Below, piece after piece: positions 26,328 through 37,715 of a stretch of 64,000 nucleotides of DNA. The translations under genes were made by a program, and so were the position numbers. Position 1 is the stretch's first letter; each line of letters starts with the position of its first letter. The notes under the pieces were generated by a model. That model made no database searches and was not told the origin of the DNA. It saw nothing but the letters and a program-made list of their open reading frames with translations. This DNA is from Kudoa neothunni (Eukaryota > Cnidaria), in assembly GCA_964304625.1 (NCBI GenBank), contig OZ199839.1, positions 7,626,001 through 7,690,000 of the forward strand, given 5' to 3'.

Positions 26328-27541
26328 TATTATAATATATTTATGGATTAAAATTAGAAACATTATTTTTATCAATAAAAAATTAGTAATTTCGCATATA
26401 TATATCATTCTCAATTATATGAAAAATTTTTCTTCAAAAATTAAGATCTCTAGTTTATATATTTTCCATCAAAAATAAATAAATGTAATAATTAATTTTC
26501 CTCGCATTAAAACGCAGAAAAGTATTATCAAGTAACAATGGAATGATTACGGTAAGTGGCCAGTTACACGCACTGTTCTAAAACACTGCGTACTTTATAA
26601 TTAAGGATCGTAGTTTTAGACGTTTTTTTAATTCGACTACTAAAATCGACGTTTATTCTGATTGATTCAGCAGTAAGCATACGTGAATGTTTACACATTC
26701 TAAAATACAACAAATTTGAAACAAGCTCCTTCCTCACAATAAACTTTTCTTATAGAATAGTTAAAGCGAAAGAACGTCGAGAATAATAACTGGCAGAAAA
26801 ATGTCTTGAAACGCTTTTTAACGATGTTCCTATGATTTTATTTTTTTGTAAAATCTATTTTGTTGGGGAGATAATTTCATCAGGAAAACTATCAATTTCT
26901 CTCTGGTTACTACCCGTTTCAAATTTTTCGGAATGTTTAGAATTTTCTACGAAAATAAACGTCGAAACTTTATAAAAAATTTGATGACTAAAATCAATTT
27001 TAATCGAATATTAAATAATTATTAGGAAATCTCAATTATTATAAGGTAGAAGATAGCTCAAATAAAAAGTACGTAATTTACAAGTTTTACGCTGTTATCT
27101 AGGTTAACATTGTTTATTTTTCGGTGATTTTCATTCTTAACGATTGATTTAATTGAATCTTAATTAATAATATTACTGGTAAATATTATTCTAATACAAT
27201 AACCTTCACATGTAACATGTAAGATGTAAATGGCGAAAACTACGTTTATACGTTATTTTAACCCTCTAACGAACGGACTTTGGGGTAAAAACGACCCCAG
27301 CTTTTTATTTGAAGAATTAACCTAATAAATATAGATATATTATTTTATTCAGTTTAAAAAATTTCTGTCGACTAAATTTGAAGAAAAGTGCCGAACATTT
27401 ATGTAATTAATCGGTTATAAGCTCGTCGTCAATGTGTCTGACTGGATCGCAAGTAATCGTTATATAAAATTTTTGCTGGATAATCCTAAATTTTTGAGAA
27501 ATAAGCAATTCAAGTGAACTGAACTGAACTGAACTGACTTA
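26328..27541. other. Spacer with fragmentary transposon ends
   Basis: TACGGTAAGTGGCCAGTTAC at about 26548 resembles the Tc1-type termini elsewhere in the window, and TTAACCCTCTAACGAACGG at 27256 resembles a piggyBac-type terminus with its TTAA target; neither has a clear partner. A GAACT pentamer repeated four times lies at about 27516-27536, just before the next gene. Confidence 0.35.
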
Positions 27542-27912
27542 ATGAGAAACATTTTTAGTAAAAATATTGAATTTAATAGTTTAAATTATTGTTCAAGAGC
27601 GTATTGTTACTCTGCTTAAATATTGTCCCCCGTTACCCCCACAAAAAAAGAGTGAAACTAATGAGTGTTTTTATGAATTTCAATCTTTGGGAAGTGGATT
27701 TAAGGAAACTTATACGAAATAATTTAAAAAGTCCACTGAATGAGTGGAATATGGAAATATTGAAGACCCAATCAACACTCAGTAAAAGTGGTATTATTAT
27801 GTGGGATTTCAGTAAACCGATAATATCAAGAATTGGTGCAGCAAATATCACGAAAAAGCCACCTCCCCTTACTTCCTATTGTATTCAGAACGTTGAAAGC
27901 ATGTTAGATTAG
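27542..27912 (+). CDS. Small two-exon protein, mitochondrial-like N-terminus
   Basis: I do not recognise the family. Exons 27542-27600 and 27651-27912, joined across a 50-nt GT-AG intron with a pyrimidine-rich interior, encode 106 residues. The first exon gives MRNIFSKNIEFNSLNYCSRA, rich in Arg, Ser and Asn without acidic clusters, which would suit a mitochondrial presequence. The rest is basic and compact with WEVDLRKLIRNN and KSGIIMWDF; a mitochondrial ribosomal or respiratory-assembly protein would be a reasonable guess but is only inference. An AATAAAT at about 27942 would serve as polyadenylation signal. Confidence 0.45.
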
Positions 27913-30110
27913 TTTTATCTTTTTCACAAACATAATTTGTGAATAAATAATCAAATATATCAATTTTTTGGAAGACTTCATTTCAAAGAGAACTGAATTT
28001 GATTATTAAATTTATTCTTTGTATGTAAATGAAATTTTACAATATATTTTGTAATTAACGGTCACGTGGGAATAATAAAATCCTTACGAAAAATAAATGT
28101 TAATTTATTAATTTTATTACATATTTCTATATCTGTATGTGACTAAATTGAACGATACATGAAAAGCTACATTTTTCTTTATTTTTAAGGCATATTGACG
28201 ATAAAACGTCGTGGACCACAAAAATCCTTGAGAATAAACACAATAATAAAAGTTATGAGAGTAGATAGAATTTTAAAAATTTCTGATTATTACATACGTA
28301 ATGCTGGGTAAATGTAATTGTTGGTTTTATAAACCAAAACTTAACAATTGGTTTTGATGATAGCGTTTTAAATAAATTTCTTATTTAAAAAAATCAAATA
28401 AATTTTGTGATGAAACTGCCGATTATATATATTTATTATGTTACTTTCTGCCTTATTCAATTTTATAACACGCGTTATAAAATTAAAATTATCAAAATCT
28501 TGTGTGATTAAGGAAAACGTCGAGTAGAAACTGACTAAAGCGATATTAATGATTATAAATTTTATGTGAATATTTTCCACCTAAATTACATTCTGAGGGC
28601 GATAACAATAAGTTCGTTCGTGCATGCACATGTTTGAAACAGTATAAGCAATTAATTTAATACTTTACACACTTTTCTCTACTCGCTGAATCGATTGCGT
28701 AAAATAGTTGCCTAATATAAGAGGAAATTCATATGATATGTGAACAAACAACTCCATAATGTTTGCTTAGAATTTATCTATACTCTAAAAATGGCCCACC
28801 TCACCAAAAAAACATAATTCTCATTAAACACAAAACATTCCATTAGATTTTGGAATTCTAATATTTTGCATAAAAAAAAGAATTGTATAGTTTCTCTATT
28901 GAATCAACCCTAAAAATAAATCAGGCTTATGAAAGACAATAATTCAGTGTTGAGAATTTAATCTTATGATTCAAAATATTGAATTAACAATAACAATGGT
29001 ATAGGTAGTAATTTATGTCTCTATAGTTTTTCTATGTGCAGACTAATTGCTTATTGAGCTTGAAACACTGAATAATCAAAACAGTATTGAACAGATGAAA
29101 CAAAAATCTATCCACAGACTGAGGAAATATTTAAAGATTAACAAATGAAAAAAAGATTAGATGAGAAGTTTGATCCTTTATCTGAAAACATTAGAGACAA
29201 ATAACGTCACACAACAAAACTGAGGCTTATTTAGCACATATCTGACTATTGTATGATGTAGAAAATATTTGGTCACTTGGAAAATTTCTTTCCAATTCTT
29301 AGTTATTTTTCTAAGGTATCGGCTTGTTTCAATTTTCATGGAACGTTACTCATTAACTTAGATTCAATCCCAACACAGTATTCGCAGAGCTATCATTTTT
29401 AATCCTTATAGAAGTACCTGCGTACATCATGCAAAGATAACGTAGAAATTTGATTTTTTAGCATTTATTAGCTTGTAACAAATACACATTATTCATTAGT
29501 TTCGATGAGGCCGAAAAAAACGCAACCCTAAAAATGTCTCTACGCTTGCGTGATTTCCATTTTTAAATTCAACAAATTAATGTATTCATTCTATACAAAA
29601 TGGTCTTTAATCTAACTGCGAATAGCACATGCAAGATTCGTTGTTAGTGCAAACGAGCTGTTGGTAAATTTTGATACTTTACGGATTAGTTGTGTTTGAA
29701 ACCGATAAGATATTAATTTTATGAACCATTAAAATCGGACTTTTTATATCTTTAGACGAAAAATTTTGTTAATCTTTAATGATCATCATCACTCATAGAA
29801 GCCTACGACTTAAACAATTCAGCTGAATCCAATTCCAAAGTAGCATATTGTTGCTGTTTTAAGATGAGTAATACTAAAATGGATCAAGCCAATCCGGTGG
29901 ATGACGCCTGACCAATTAGATGTGGATACAAATAAATTGATAGAATCCTATTATTTCTGCCGACAAACTAAAACTTGTTTTTCACCAAATATGGAAGAAA
30001 AGTATTCTCGTAGAGAGTGAATATTGAGTGGGTAGCTAGGTGCCGATATAACTCGAAAGAAATCGAGAGCCGATTAGCTATCTCGCGTTTATTGCCAGCA
30101 ACGTCGAACT
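27913..30110. other. Spacer upstream of SERBP1-like gene
   Basis: AT-rich; short ORFs only, none with a recognisable domain. The last ~60 bases are probably 5' UTR of the next gene. Confidence 0.45.
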
Positions 30111-31295
30111 ATGAGGCAAACTGCCGGATTTTCAAAATATGCAGTTGCATTTTCTGACAATAACAATGATCTTGTGGGTGGTATAGAAGGACCGGAAGAG
30201 TTGGTACAGTTTCTGGTTAAGAACAAGCAGAAGAAGTCACATCCTCAAAAATCAAGCAATATTCCATCGTCGTCATCTACCGTCAAAACTCCATCCAACA
30301 TCAAACCAAAGCCATCTTCGAAACGTAGCGTTATTGTGTTGTGTGATATTGTTGATGTTTGGTGGTTATTTAGCGGAAAGAAAATATAACGAAGGTGAAC
30401 AGGGAGGTAGACCTCGCCAAAGAAGAGTATCTCTAAAACACTCATTCCATTCATCTTTATATGCGTTGCAACGTTTAGAGTAATAAACCAGCATCACCAG
30501 AACAACCAAAAACAAATGTTGATTCACCAAATCATGAGATGTCCTACGAACATCACAAAGGTTCCAGACCTGTCCACTCTAGAGGAAGAGACCGCAATAA
30601 TAACAATCGTGGTGCTCATCAGCTTAGAAATGCTGAGATTTTTGATGCCAAACATCGTGTTTATGACCGACACAGTGGAATGGCCAAAACCAGTGTGAAG
30701 CCATCTCCAAGAACCCATGGTCGTGATGACTTTGACATTAAGAACACTCTTGAAAATGAAATCAATATCGATAGCACTGGACATGTTAACGTGAACATGG
30801 AGTCGTTCGAGGATGGTGTTGAGGTTCCGGCCGGTAATGTTGCCGTTCAGCAGGATGATAAACCTTCCAGACCAAGGTATATTATTTGATGTTACGATGT
30901 GGTTGGGTTTATTGATACAAACTTTTTGTGTAGTAGAGGAGGCCCACGTCAATCCAGAGGTGGAAATGGTGGCGGTAGGGATCGCTTCGTAAATTGTTTC
31001 GTGATTTGGATTACAAAGTTAATTAATTTTAGAATAACTCTAGAAGAGGTAACAACTCTGGAGAGTTCAGATCGTCTAAACCCAGGTATCCATTTTTTTA
31101 ATTCAATGCTCAATGTTGCGATTGTAGAGGAGGACGAAATCAGCAGCCGTCTGGTGCGAACCAAGCAAACAATGTTTCTGCTCAGGCCGCCCCTGTGCAA
31201 TCTGGAGTAATGGATTGTTATGTTAAATCGACTTTAATATTTTCTTGCATTAGTACATGCTTAATGACAAAGATTTCCCATCTTTCGATGCATAA
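30111..31295 (+). CDS. SERBP1: SERBP1/HABP4-family RNA-binding protein, seven exons
   Basis: SERBP1/HABP4 (Stm1-like) proteins bind mRNA and sit in the mRNA channel of idle ribosomes. Seven exons (30111-30324, 30374-30426, 30479-30876, 30934-30988, 31033-31085, 31128-31206, 31254-31295) separated by introns of 42-57 nt give 297 residues. Seen: an N-terminal YAVAFSDNN..EGPEELVQFL block, Lys/Ser-rich linker, basic RPRQRR, the family signature VYDRHSGMAKTSVK near the middle, an acidic part, then RGG-rich repeats (SRGGPRQSRGGNGGGRDR, RRGN, RGGRN), and the C-terminal LNDKDFPSFDA, equivalent to the vertebrate DPEAFPAL end. The end motif only appears after splicing the last intron, which confirms the model. 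The fourth exon has tandem acceptors three bases apart (30933/30936). Whether it is closer to SERBP1 or HABP4 cannot be told. Confidence 0.9.
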
Positions 31296-31552
31296 ACTTG
31301 CTGCTAATCGCTACCTGAAGCGTGCTCTTCTTCTACACATAGCTATATCACCAAAATAGTTGTCCCAATTTAGTTATGTTGATATATCCATTCCCTTTTT
31401 CAGTATACTGTTAGTTTATTGTATTTTGAGTTCATTTTTGGCGTCAATTATAAATTATATAGTAATTTCTATCGCGTTATCATCTTTATGAGTTAGTCTG
31501 GTCGTGTGATTTCCTTTTTGTTGTGTATAAACTCCTCGTTGTCACTGTGGAG
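31296..31552. other. 3' flank of the SERBP1-like gene
   Basis: Presumed 3' UTR and spacer; no other feature seen. Confidence 0.5.
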
Positions 31553-32003
31553 CAGTGATTCCTAACTTTTTTCTATCGCACCCCACTTTTTCTTGAAAAA
31601 AGTTACATGCTTCACCTTTTTCAGAAACGTTTATTTTATTAAACTGTTTATAATGTTGGATAAAGCTCCCTGTCACATTGAAATTTGAAAGCAATTAATA
31701 TATACTTCTTTTCTCGTTAAAATTAACATCTTCAGTATTTCATTCCGTCAAAAATATCATCAAGTGAAACTCGTGGTAATCCAACCTTCACTAGGAATGA
31801 CTTTCATGTATATGGGGCTAATGAATCGAAAATAAATAATATAAATACAAAATTAATCAATATTATAATAGGTTTAATCAAGAAAGAGGATATACGATTC
31901 TGATTCTATTCGGTGAAAGACACGTTAAACGTTTTGATTGATTAAACCTATTATTATCCATGTCCCACCAAAATTTTTTCACGCCCACCCATGGGAAACG
32001 TTG
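31553..32003. mobile_element. hAT non-autonomous element (451 bp)
   Basis: Ends CAGTGATTCCTAAC and, on the reverse strand, CAACGTTTCCCATG, flanked by CTGTGGAG (31545-31552) and ATGTAGAG (32004-32011), 6 of 8 matching. The interior shares its subterminal sequence with the copies at 3506 and 8296, so it is a third, shorter derivative. Confidence 0.72.
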
Positions 32004-32251
32004 ATGTAGAGCTTGTGTATAGCGGTAATGTTGTGTCTTTCAATAACTAATATCACATATGGGCTGCAATATTATAGTTTTGCATTTACTTTTTTATTTA
32101 TGGAGTTCATAACAATTTACGATAATAAAAGTTAACATATCTATATCGAAGATGATATTTTAATATTTAGAGACGGCTTATTTGTTATGGATTAAATAAT
32201 TAAATAGAATGAATTTAAACAAGCTAATAGTGTATTTTATTCATATGCATA

Positions 32252-32336
32252 TAGTGAACTCTCGATTACTTTTACTCCCGCTATCCGGGAAGAAAAGTAC
32301 TGGTCCCAAGTTATCGAGAGAGTCAAGGTTTCATTG
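32252..32336. mobile_element. 85-bp pogo-type foldback MITE
   Basis: Left arm TAGTGAACTCTCGATTACTT and the reverse complement of the right arm (CAATGAAACCTTGACTCTC, then TCGATAACTTGG) form a nearly complete hairpin and resemble Tigger/pogo ends (CAGTGAAACCTCGATAA). TA dinucleotides lie on both sides, at 32250-32251 and 32337-32338; the second TA also starts the neighbouring element. Confidence 0.6.
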
Positions 32337-32338
32337 TA

Positions 32339-32990
32339 CAGTAGTTAATCGATTTTACGTACTTTTATGCGTGCGCTAGCAGTTCATAATATTTTGTATT
32401 GAATTAATATTATAAGTTTCGTAATTATTATTTTTTAGAATAAAATTTTGGGGCGATTGTCAATATATATTTAAAAGTTTCAAGAGCAAATTTTCTTTGA
32501 AATGGTATTCTGATAGATAAGAACCCATCAATTCCGACCTCTTGGTGATGTGGCGATTGGTATCAACTCCATCCATTCTTTTGAAGCCATCTTTGTGTAT
32601 CACGACTTCACGTTGATAACCAATAAGGGACAAATCTTTGCATCCCTTCCAACCATCCGTCCATATCATTAAGCCCAATTCGACATTGCTCAATATGATA
32701 TTTTCCAGGGTAGGTTTGTCACGAACATCTGTAATTTGTTGGAAAATATTACCATTGCTATCAATTCAATCAGCAATCCGACAAGACTAGTTGACTAATT
32801 CTTCTGTAAATATAAGACTCGTCGATTTGAAAAATCAAGCCAGAGGAACCAATATATAACTGTCTACATATTGTTCTATTTGACATTTTTATGTCATTTA
32901 GATTGAAAAACATTAGGGCAAGTATCTGCCATGACGATGGATGTGATCCCTCGAGAAAAGTTTCGTTTCTGATGGAACATTACTTTTTGC
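32339..32990 (-). mobile_element. Merlin (IS1595/ISXO2-like) transposase relic
   Basis: Read on the minus strand, pieces of a Merlin DDE transposase appear in order: FLEGSHPSSWQILALMFF (about 32960-32900), FQIDESYIYRR with the first catalytic Asp (about 32850), then MIWTDGWKGCKDLSLIGY with the second, and VDTNRHITKRSELMGSYL covering the third region (32693-32500). Stops and frame changes break it. The outer end at 32339 starts CAGTAGTTAATCGATTTTAC after a TA, a terminus like that of the element at 44255, so the Merlin body may sit inside or beside a Tc1-type element. Confidence 0.7.
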
Positions 32991-33740
32991 AAAAACTACA
33001 AAAAATATGTATAAATCATTTTATTTTTTTTATTTACTAGATACATGTTTGATAAAAATTTAGTGTATATTTTTTTTGAAAAAGTTCAAACAAAGATTGA
33101 GAGTAGTTTTGGTTCAATTCATCCATGGAGTTTAAGATATAATCAATCAAAACATCTCTAATTTGGACTCTGGGGTGGTAACTTGAGACTTTTTACCTCT
33201 TGTACGTGATGGAACCTAACGTTATCCATGGCAAGAACAACTTCAGAAGAGATTTTTCCTTCAAAAATCATTTGTTCTAGAAATTCAAGAAACTGGATCT
33301 TATCAAATCCACCATCTAGAATTTTACGGTCAATTATTCCCTACATAGAAAAATTGCGCATAAAGATATTTTTGTTCTCTGGAGGGGCGTACCATGGCGA
33401 TAATGTCTTTTGTGAGAATCCGTTAAAATAATGGAGACTTTAAGCAGTTTCCTCGTTAGTCCAGCGGATTTTACCAATCGACATACAGTACTGCTGGACA
33501 GGTGCATATCTTTCGCGATTAGTTTTTTATGCAGACTTGTGTTAGGCTGTCATCATCTCGGTCAACGATTTCTCTCACTTTGTTTTCGAGAATCATGTTA
33601 TTTTTCGGATGGCGCCCCTATTTTGCAAATGCATCGTAGCTGTGAGCTTCTGGGTTGGTCTCAATGAAAGATTGGATTTTATCATTAATGTTTGGTCAAT
33701 CGCTTAATATTTTTTCTTTCGTCCATTATGCCGTAATAAT
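32991..33740 (-). mobile_element. IS630/Tc1-superfamily transposase relic
   Basis: On the minus strand, a helix-turn-helix segment (LTQVCIK, then KDMHLSSSTVCRLVKSAGL, about 33580-33460) is followed by a DDE core, FDKIQFLEFLEQMIFEGK then VLAMDNVRFHHVQEVKS with the second catalytic Asp (about 33310-33180), and KLPPQSP near 33170. At least one frameshift and several stops separate the blocks. It abuts the Merlin relic on the same strand. The plus-strand ORFs at 33228 and 33431 are shadows. Confidence 0.72.
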
Positions 33741-33790
33741 GTGTTAATAAAACTATACCACAATTTCATAAACTTAACTAACCTAATTAA

Positions 33791-34864
33791 CCCTTCCAGG
33801 GACATTCGTGACCCTATTTATGGAAAATGTTTGGTTTTACCTACTTAAACTTTTCATTTTAGTTTTTGAATTCGTGTAATCTTAGATTAACGTGTATTGT
33901 TTAGAAATACAAAATTTCAGATAAATTATAGGATTCTACGGTTCAAAAATTTTGTTTAATGTTACGTAGCATTGATAAATGTTATTTAAAACTATTTTAT
34001 AGGGTCGTATTAAGTGTATTTAATTTATATGATAAGAAAAATGATCATTCCAATATACTGTCACGACTAAACTAACGAATACCGTAATTTGTAACCATTC
34101 TTGTTAACTGTTATAAGTAGGGAATACAATTTTTTATTATTATATTTCCGCTGCAATTTACACATAAAATAAGAATAATGATGTTAAAAACTACGATTTC
34201 TAGTTAAAGATTCCAAAGATGAAATAGGATTAAAAGAGATTGATCCCCCTATTATTCGTCGAGGTGGTTGCGCGTTGAAAGCCAAATAGGTTGCCTGATG
34301 TGCTTTTAAACTATTTCATAATATTTATTTTTTCGATGTAGTAAATTTTAATTTAATAATTAATAGACTAAAATTTTGTCACATTAATCTTGTGTCATGA
34401 TCATATCGCCAAATTTCAACGATTACCCTATCTCATAAAACTAACAAGTTATCATTTACGTTAGTCGTTGTTTTTTTAATTTTTAATTTCATTAAAAATT
34501 AGGCTATTTCCTTATTAATTTAGACTCAACATTATTCTTTATTTCTCGAGATGTGTTATAAACACGCGTTAGTGTCAATCAATATTGGATTACCGAACAT
34601 CACCGGAGCTACCTCCTGTTAGTGACATGGCCGAGCGGCCTAGTGTTAATATTAAAAGTGGTGTAGAAGTTTCTATTTTGTTACACTCAGTTAAAAACGA
34701 AAACGAAATAGTTACATCTATTACATCCACCATTTGAAATTTTGTTTGGATAATGTCTCCTGAAATGGTTACAATATTTTTAACAAATTCTTGTCGCTTG
34801 ATTATTTTAAGCGTGTATTTTAATTGTAACACACGTAAGTTTTTTGAGCACGGTCCTTCGAGGG
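33791..34864. mobile_element. piggyBac-type element, non-coding (1.07 kb)
   Basis: Flanked by TTAA at 33787-33790 and 34865-34868, the piggyBac target. Left end CCCTTCCAGGGACATTCGTG; right end (reverse strand) CCCTCGAAGGACCGTGCTC followed by AAAAAACTTACG. The right subterminal block matches that of the coding piggyBac relic at 56425-57438, so they share a family. An ORF at 34590-34832 (minus) has no transposase motif. Confidence 0.7.
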
Positions 34865-34868
34865 TTAA

Positions 34869-36307
34869 TCATAAAAAAATAAAATACTTTAACTTGATTT
34901 AAAAAAATCTTTTTTTTACATAGCATGTCCAGTTAATTTTGAAATAACCTGTAAAGCGATACGCGAGTGCCCCCGATAGTCTCCGATGAATCATCCCAAA
35001 TTGCAGTTTAGCCTGATAAAACATATGAATCAAGTTATTTTTCGGTTAAGCTTGACTGTTGTAATAATTTTTCAAGATATAGTTACTCGTTGATCCCTTA
35101 AGGAATTTGCGATTCTTACTGGAGACAAGCGAATGTTTCCTAATTCTTTTGCGCGCGCTCATTATATTTTAACCAGTAATTAGCCCACTATTATCTGTAA
35201 AAACAATCGTATACTAAACTATTTTTTTATTATTATTATTATTATTATTGATTGATTGATTGATTGATTGAGCTAATATAACCATTTCCATTGCGTGGTC
35301 GGAGTTTAATAAATAATTTAAAGTAGTTTTAATACTCATAAGGATTACTATTTTCTGTGCAAAATGCTTCCTATACGTGAAATAAAATAAAGCAGATTCT
35401 TTTATTAATATTATAATCATCATGAAACCTTCAAGGTGGTTTCCGGTTCTTAAATATATATCGCAAATTATATATAATATACTTTTTATAATTATTATTG
35501 AAATATATTTATGAATTCAGTTTAATTTTTTTTAGTTTATAAATTTTTATTAGCGATTTTTATCGGTTAGTATAATTAATTTTAATGAATTAATTATACA
35601 AAAAAAGTTACTTATAATAACAAATTCTTTTTTTTAATTATTTTTTGACTTAAATATTTTTATTTATAAGTTGAAAAATTTTACACAAAGTCATAAGAAT
35701 ATATCTATGTAATTAAACATAATAAGTGACGAAATAAAAAAAAGCGTGCTATTGCGTTATATCATACTATTCAAAGTGTAGATACTAAGTTTATTATGCA
35801 TTTTTTGTATTAAAAAGCGACTGTTTAATCACGGGACTTCCTCATTCCACGTTTTCACGTTATATCTTTTACATAGCAATTACAATTTTCTACACTGCTA
35901 GTATTACCTTATATGAGATATTAGATATGTTCTTTATTAGTCATAAATCATTCTTTGTTCTAAAACGAATAAGAAATTTAGGAAATTTTTCTGATAATAC
36001 TTTATCTACTATCTATATGAATGAGAAGTGACCGTATGTGCGTTAACAATTTTTTTCTTTATAAAGAGACATGAAATTTCAAAAAGTTAGAGACATTGAA
36101 AAAAATCTTTTAATTGTTTTTATATCGTCCAATCGACAAAAAATATTTAGAAAATAGTAATTTTGTCAATTTAATATTTGTTTAATGGATTATGCTGATT
36201 CAACAATAGGATTAACATCTACTTATTTGAAAGTGAAATTCAGTTGAATTTAACATTCTCACATATAGCTGCTCTATCAAACGTTAATTCAATCATTTGT
36301 CTATCTA
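34869..36307. other. Spacer with simple repeats
   Basis: TTA and GATT tandem runs at about 35221-35270; otherwise AT-rich with scattered transposon-like scraps and no gene. Confidence 0.45.
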
Positions 36308-37588
36308 TCCTAATATATAAAGTAGTAGTGTCCGTGTGAATGCACAAATCTCCTTATACAGAGACTTTCATTAGTATTTGAGATTTTGTTGTAATTTAAA
36401 AATGCAAAATTAACTACAAAAATAAAATATAGCTTCCTGATTGCTTACAAAGTGGTGAATTGGTGGTGTAAACTTTTTATAAACAGATTACCGCTGCACG
36501 TGATTTCCTATTAGATTCTGTGATATGCATAGATAACTCTAATTTTCTATATGTAAATGCGACAAGAACTTTGAAAATTTACTCTTTTCTACTTTTGAAC
36601 GTATCTAAGACGATCTACAACATACGTTCATGCGTAGAGGGGACTCGTTGTAAACGAAGATTTATTGTTTAAACGGGAGATTATTACACATGAATAAATT
36701 ATTTACTTCGTTCATTTAATTAAAGATAAAATTTTATTTTAACTCAGAAAAATACGAAAAAAATTATAAAAGGTTTATTTTACTTTAAAATTATTGAAAA
36801 GTAATTTAGTAATTTAATTAGTTCAAATATAGAAGGTAATATTAGATTATGTAGCCAAACATTAGTATGTCATTCATTTGTTGATATTTAACAAGATTAG
36901 TCCAATTCATATGGTATGATTTAGAGATTACTGTGAATAACAAGGAGATGATCGACTTTAGGAGTTCTAAAGAGGAAATTTCCCATGATTTTTCCTATTA
37001 ATTAGTTTTTCTCTAAAAATTTGTCAATATTTCTTTATATCATAAAAAAACATTAAATAACTAAAATTCAGATCAAAAAATAACTTCAAAATCATAAGTC
37101 GAGCATATTCGGATTCACGTGTAATTTCCAATTTATTTAGAAAAAATTTAAAATTCTTTAACTTTTTGTGTTAAACATAGTTATTTACACTAATGACTTC
37201 AAAATTTGTCTATGATATAATAAATATAGACAACTAAATTAGTTAGAAATATTAAATTCGTATAGAAACCATACGCGTAAAATCATGCTTAATGACCGAG
37301 ATAGACCGAACGAGAATTTAGGCCAAATTTTTAGAATTTTAGAATTGAATTAGGTGGCTTATTAGTATACGGACCATATTTTAAAATTGTAAATATTTGA
37401 ATCGGCCTAATGTCGGTAAATTTACATACGCACAAGGGACCGAATTTTGGGAGCAGCACACTATACCATTACCAAATCCTGTTGTATTTTTTAAAGTATA
37501 CTACGAAAATCAAATAGTCTAAAAAGTCTCTGTATAAGAATATAATTTGCACACACACACACGGACACTACTACTTTATATATTAGGA
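36308..37588. mobile_element. 1.28-kb element with ~65-bp inverted ends
   Basis: The left edge, starting TCCTAATATATAAAGTAGTA then GTGTCCGTGTG, is repeated in reverse complement at the right edge (to 37588), with TATACAGAGACTTT shared about 55 bases in. The right arm contains a CA microsatellite. No coding frame in between. Superfamily not determined; an end of similar style (TATATA then AAAGGA beside a CACACA run) occurs near 40690. Confidence 0.6.
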
Positions 37589-37715
37589 GGATATGATATA
37601 TATAGATTTAACTTGCTATAATCGTATTTATCAAATGAATTAGTGAGTTAATTTTTTTGTGCTTTTGATAATCCATCTTCGTCTCAATTCTGTTATTATG
37701 ATTGTCTGTCATAAA

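Noticed and set aside
30524-30952. 142-codon minus-strand ORF
   Set aside because: Antisense to the main exon of the SERBP1-like gene, whose family motifs are on the plus strand.
33228-33667. Two plus-strand ORFs
   Set aside because: The transposase motifs of this stretch read on the minus strand.
35221-35270. GATT/TTA runs as a functional element
   Set aside because: Simple microsatellite, as are the AAT, ATT, CATT and GAACT runs elsewhere.
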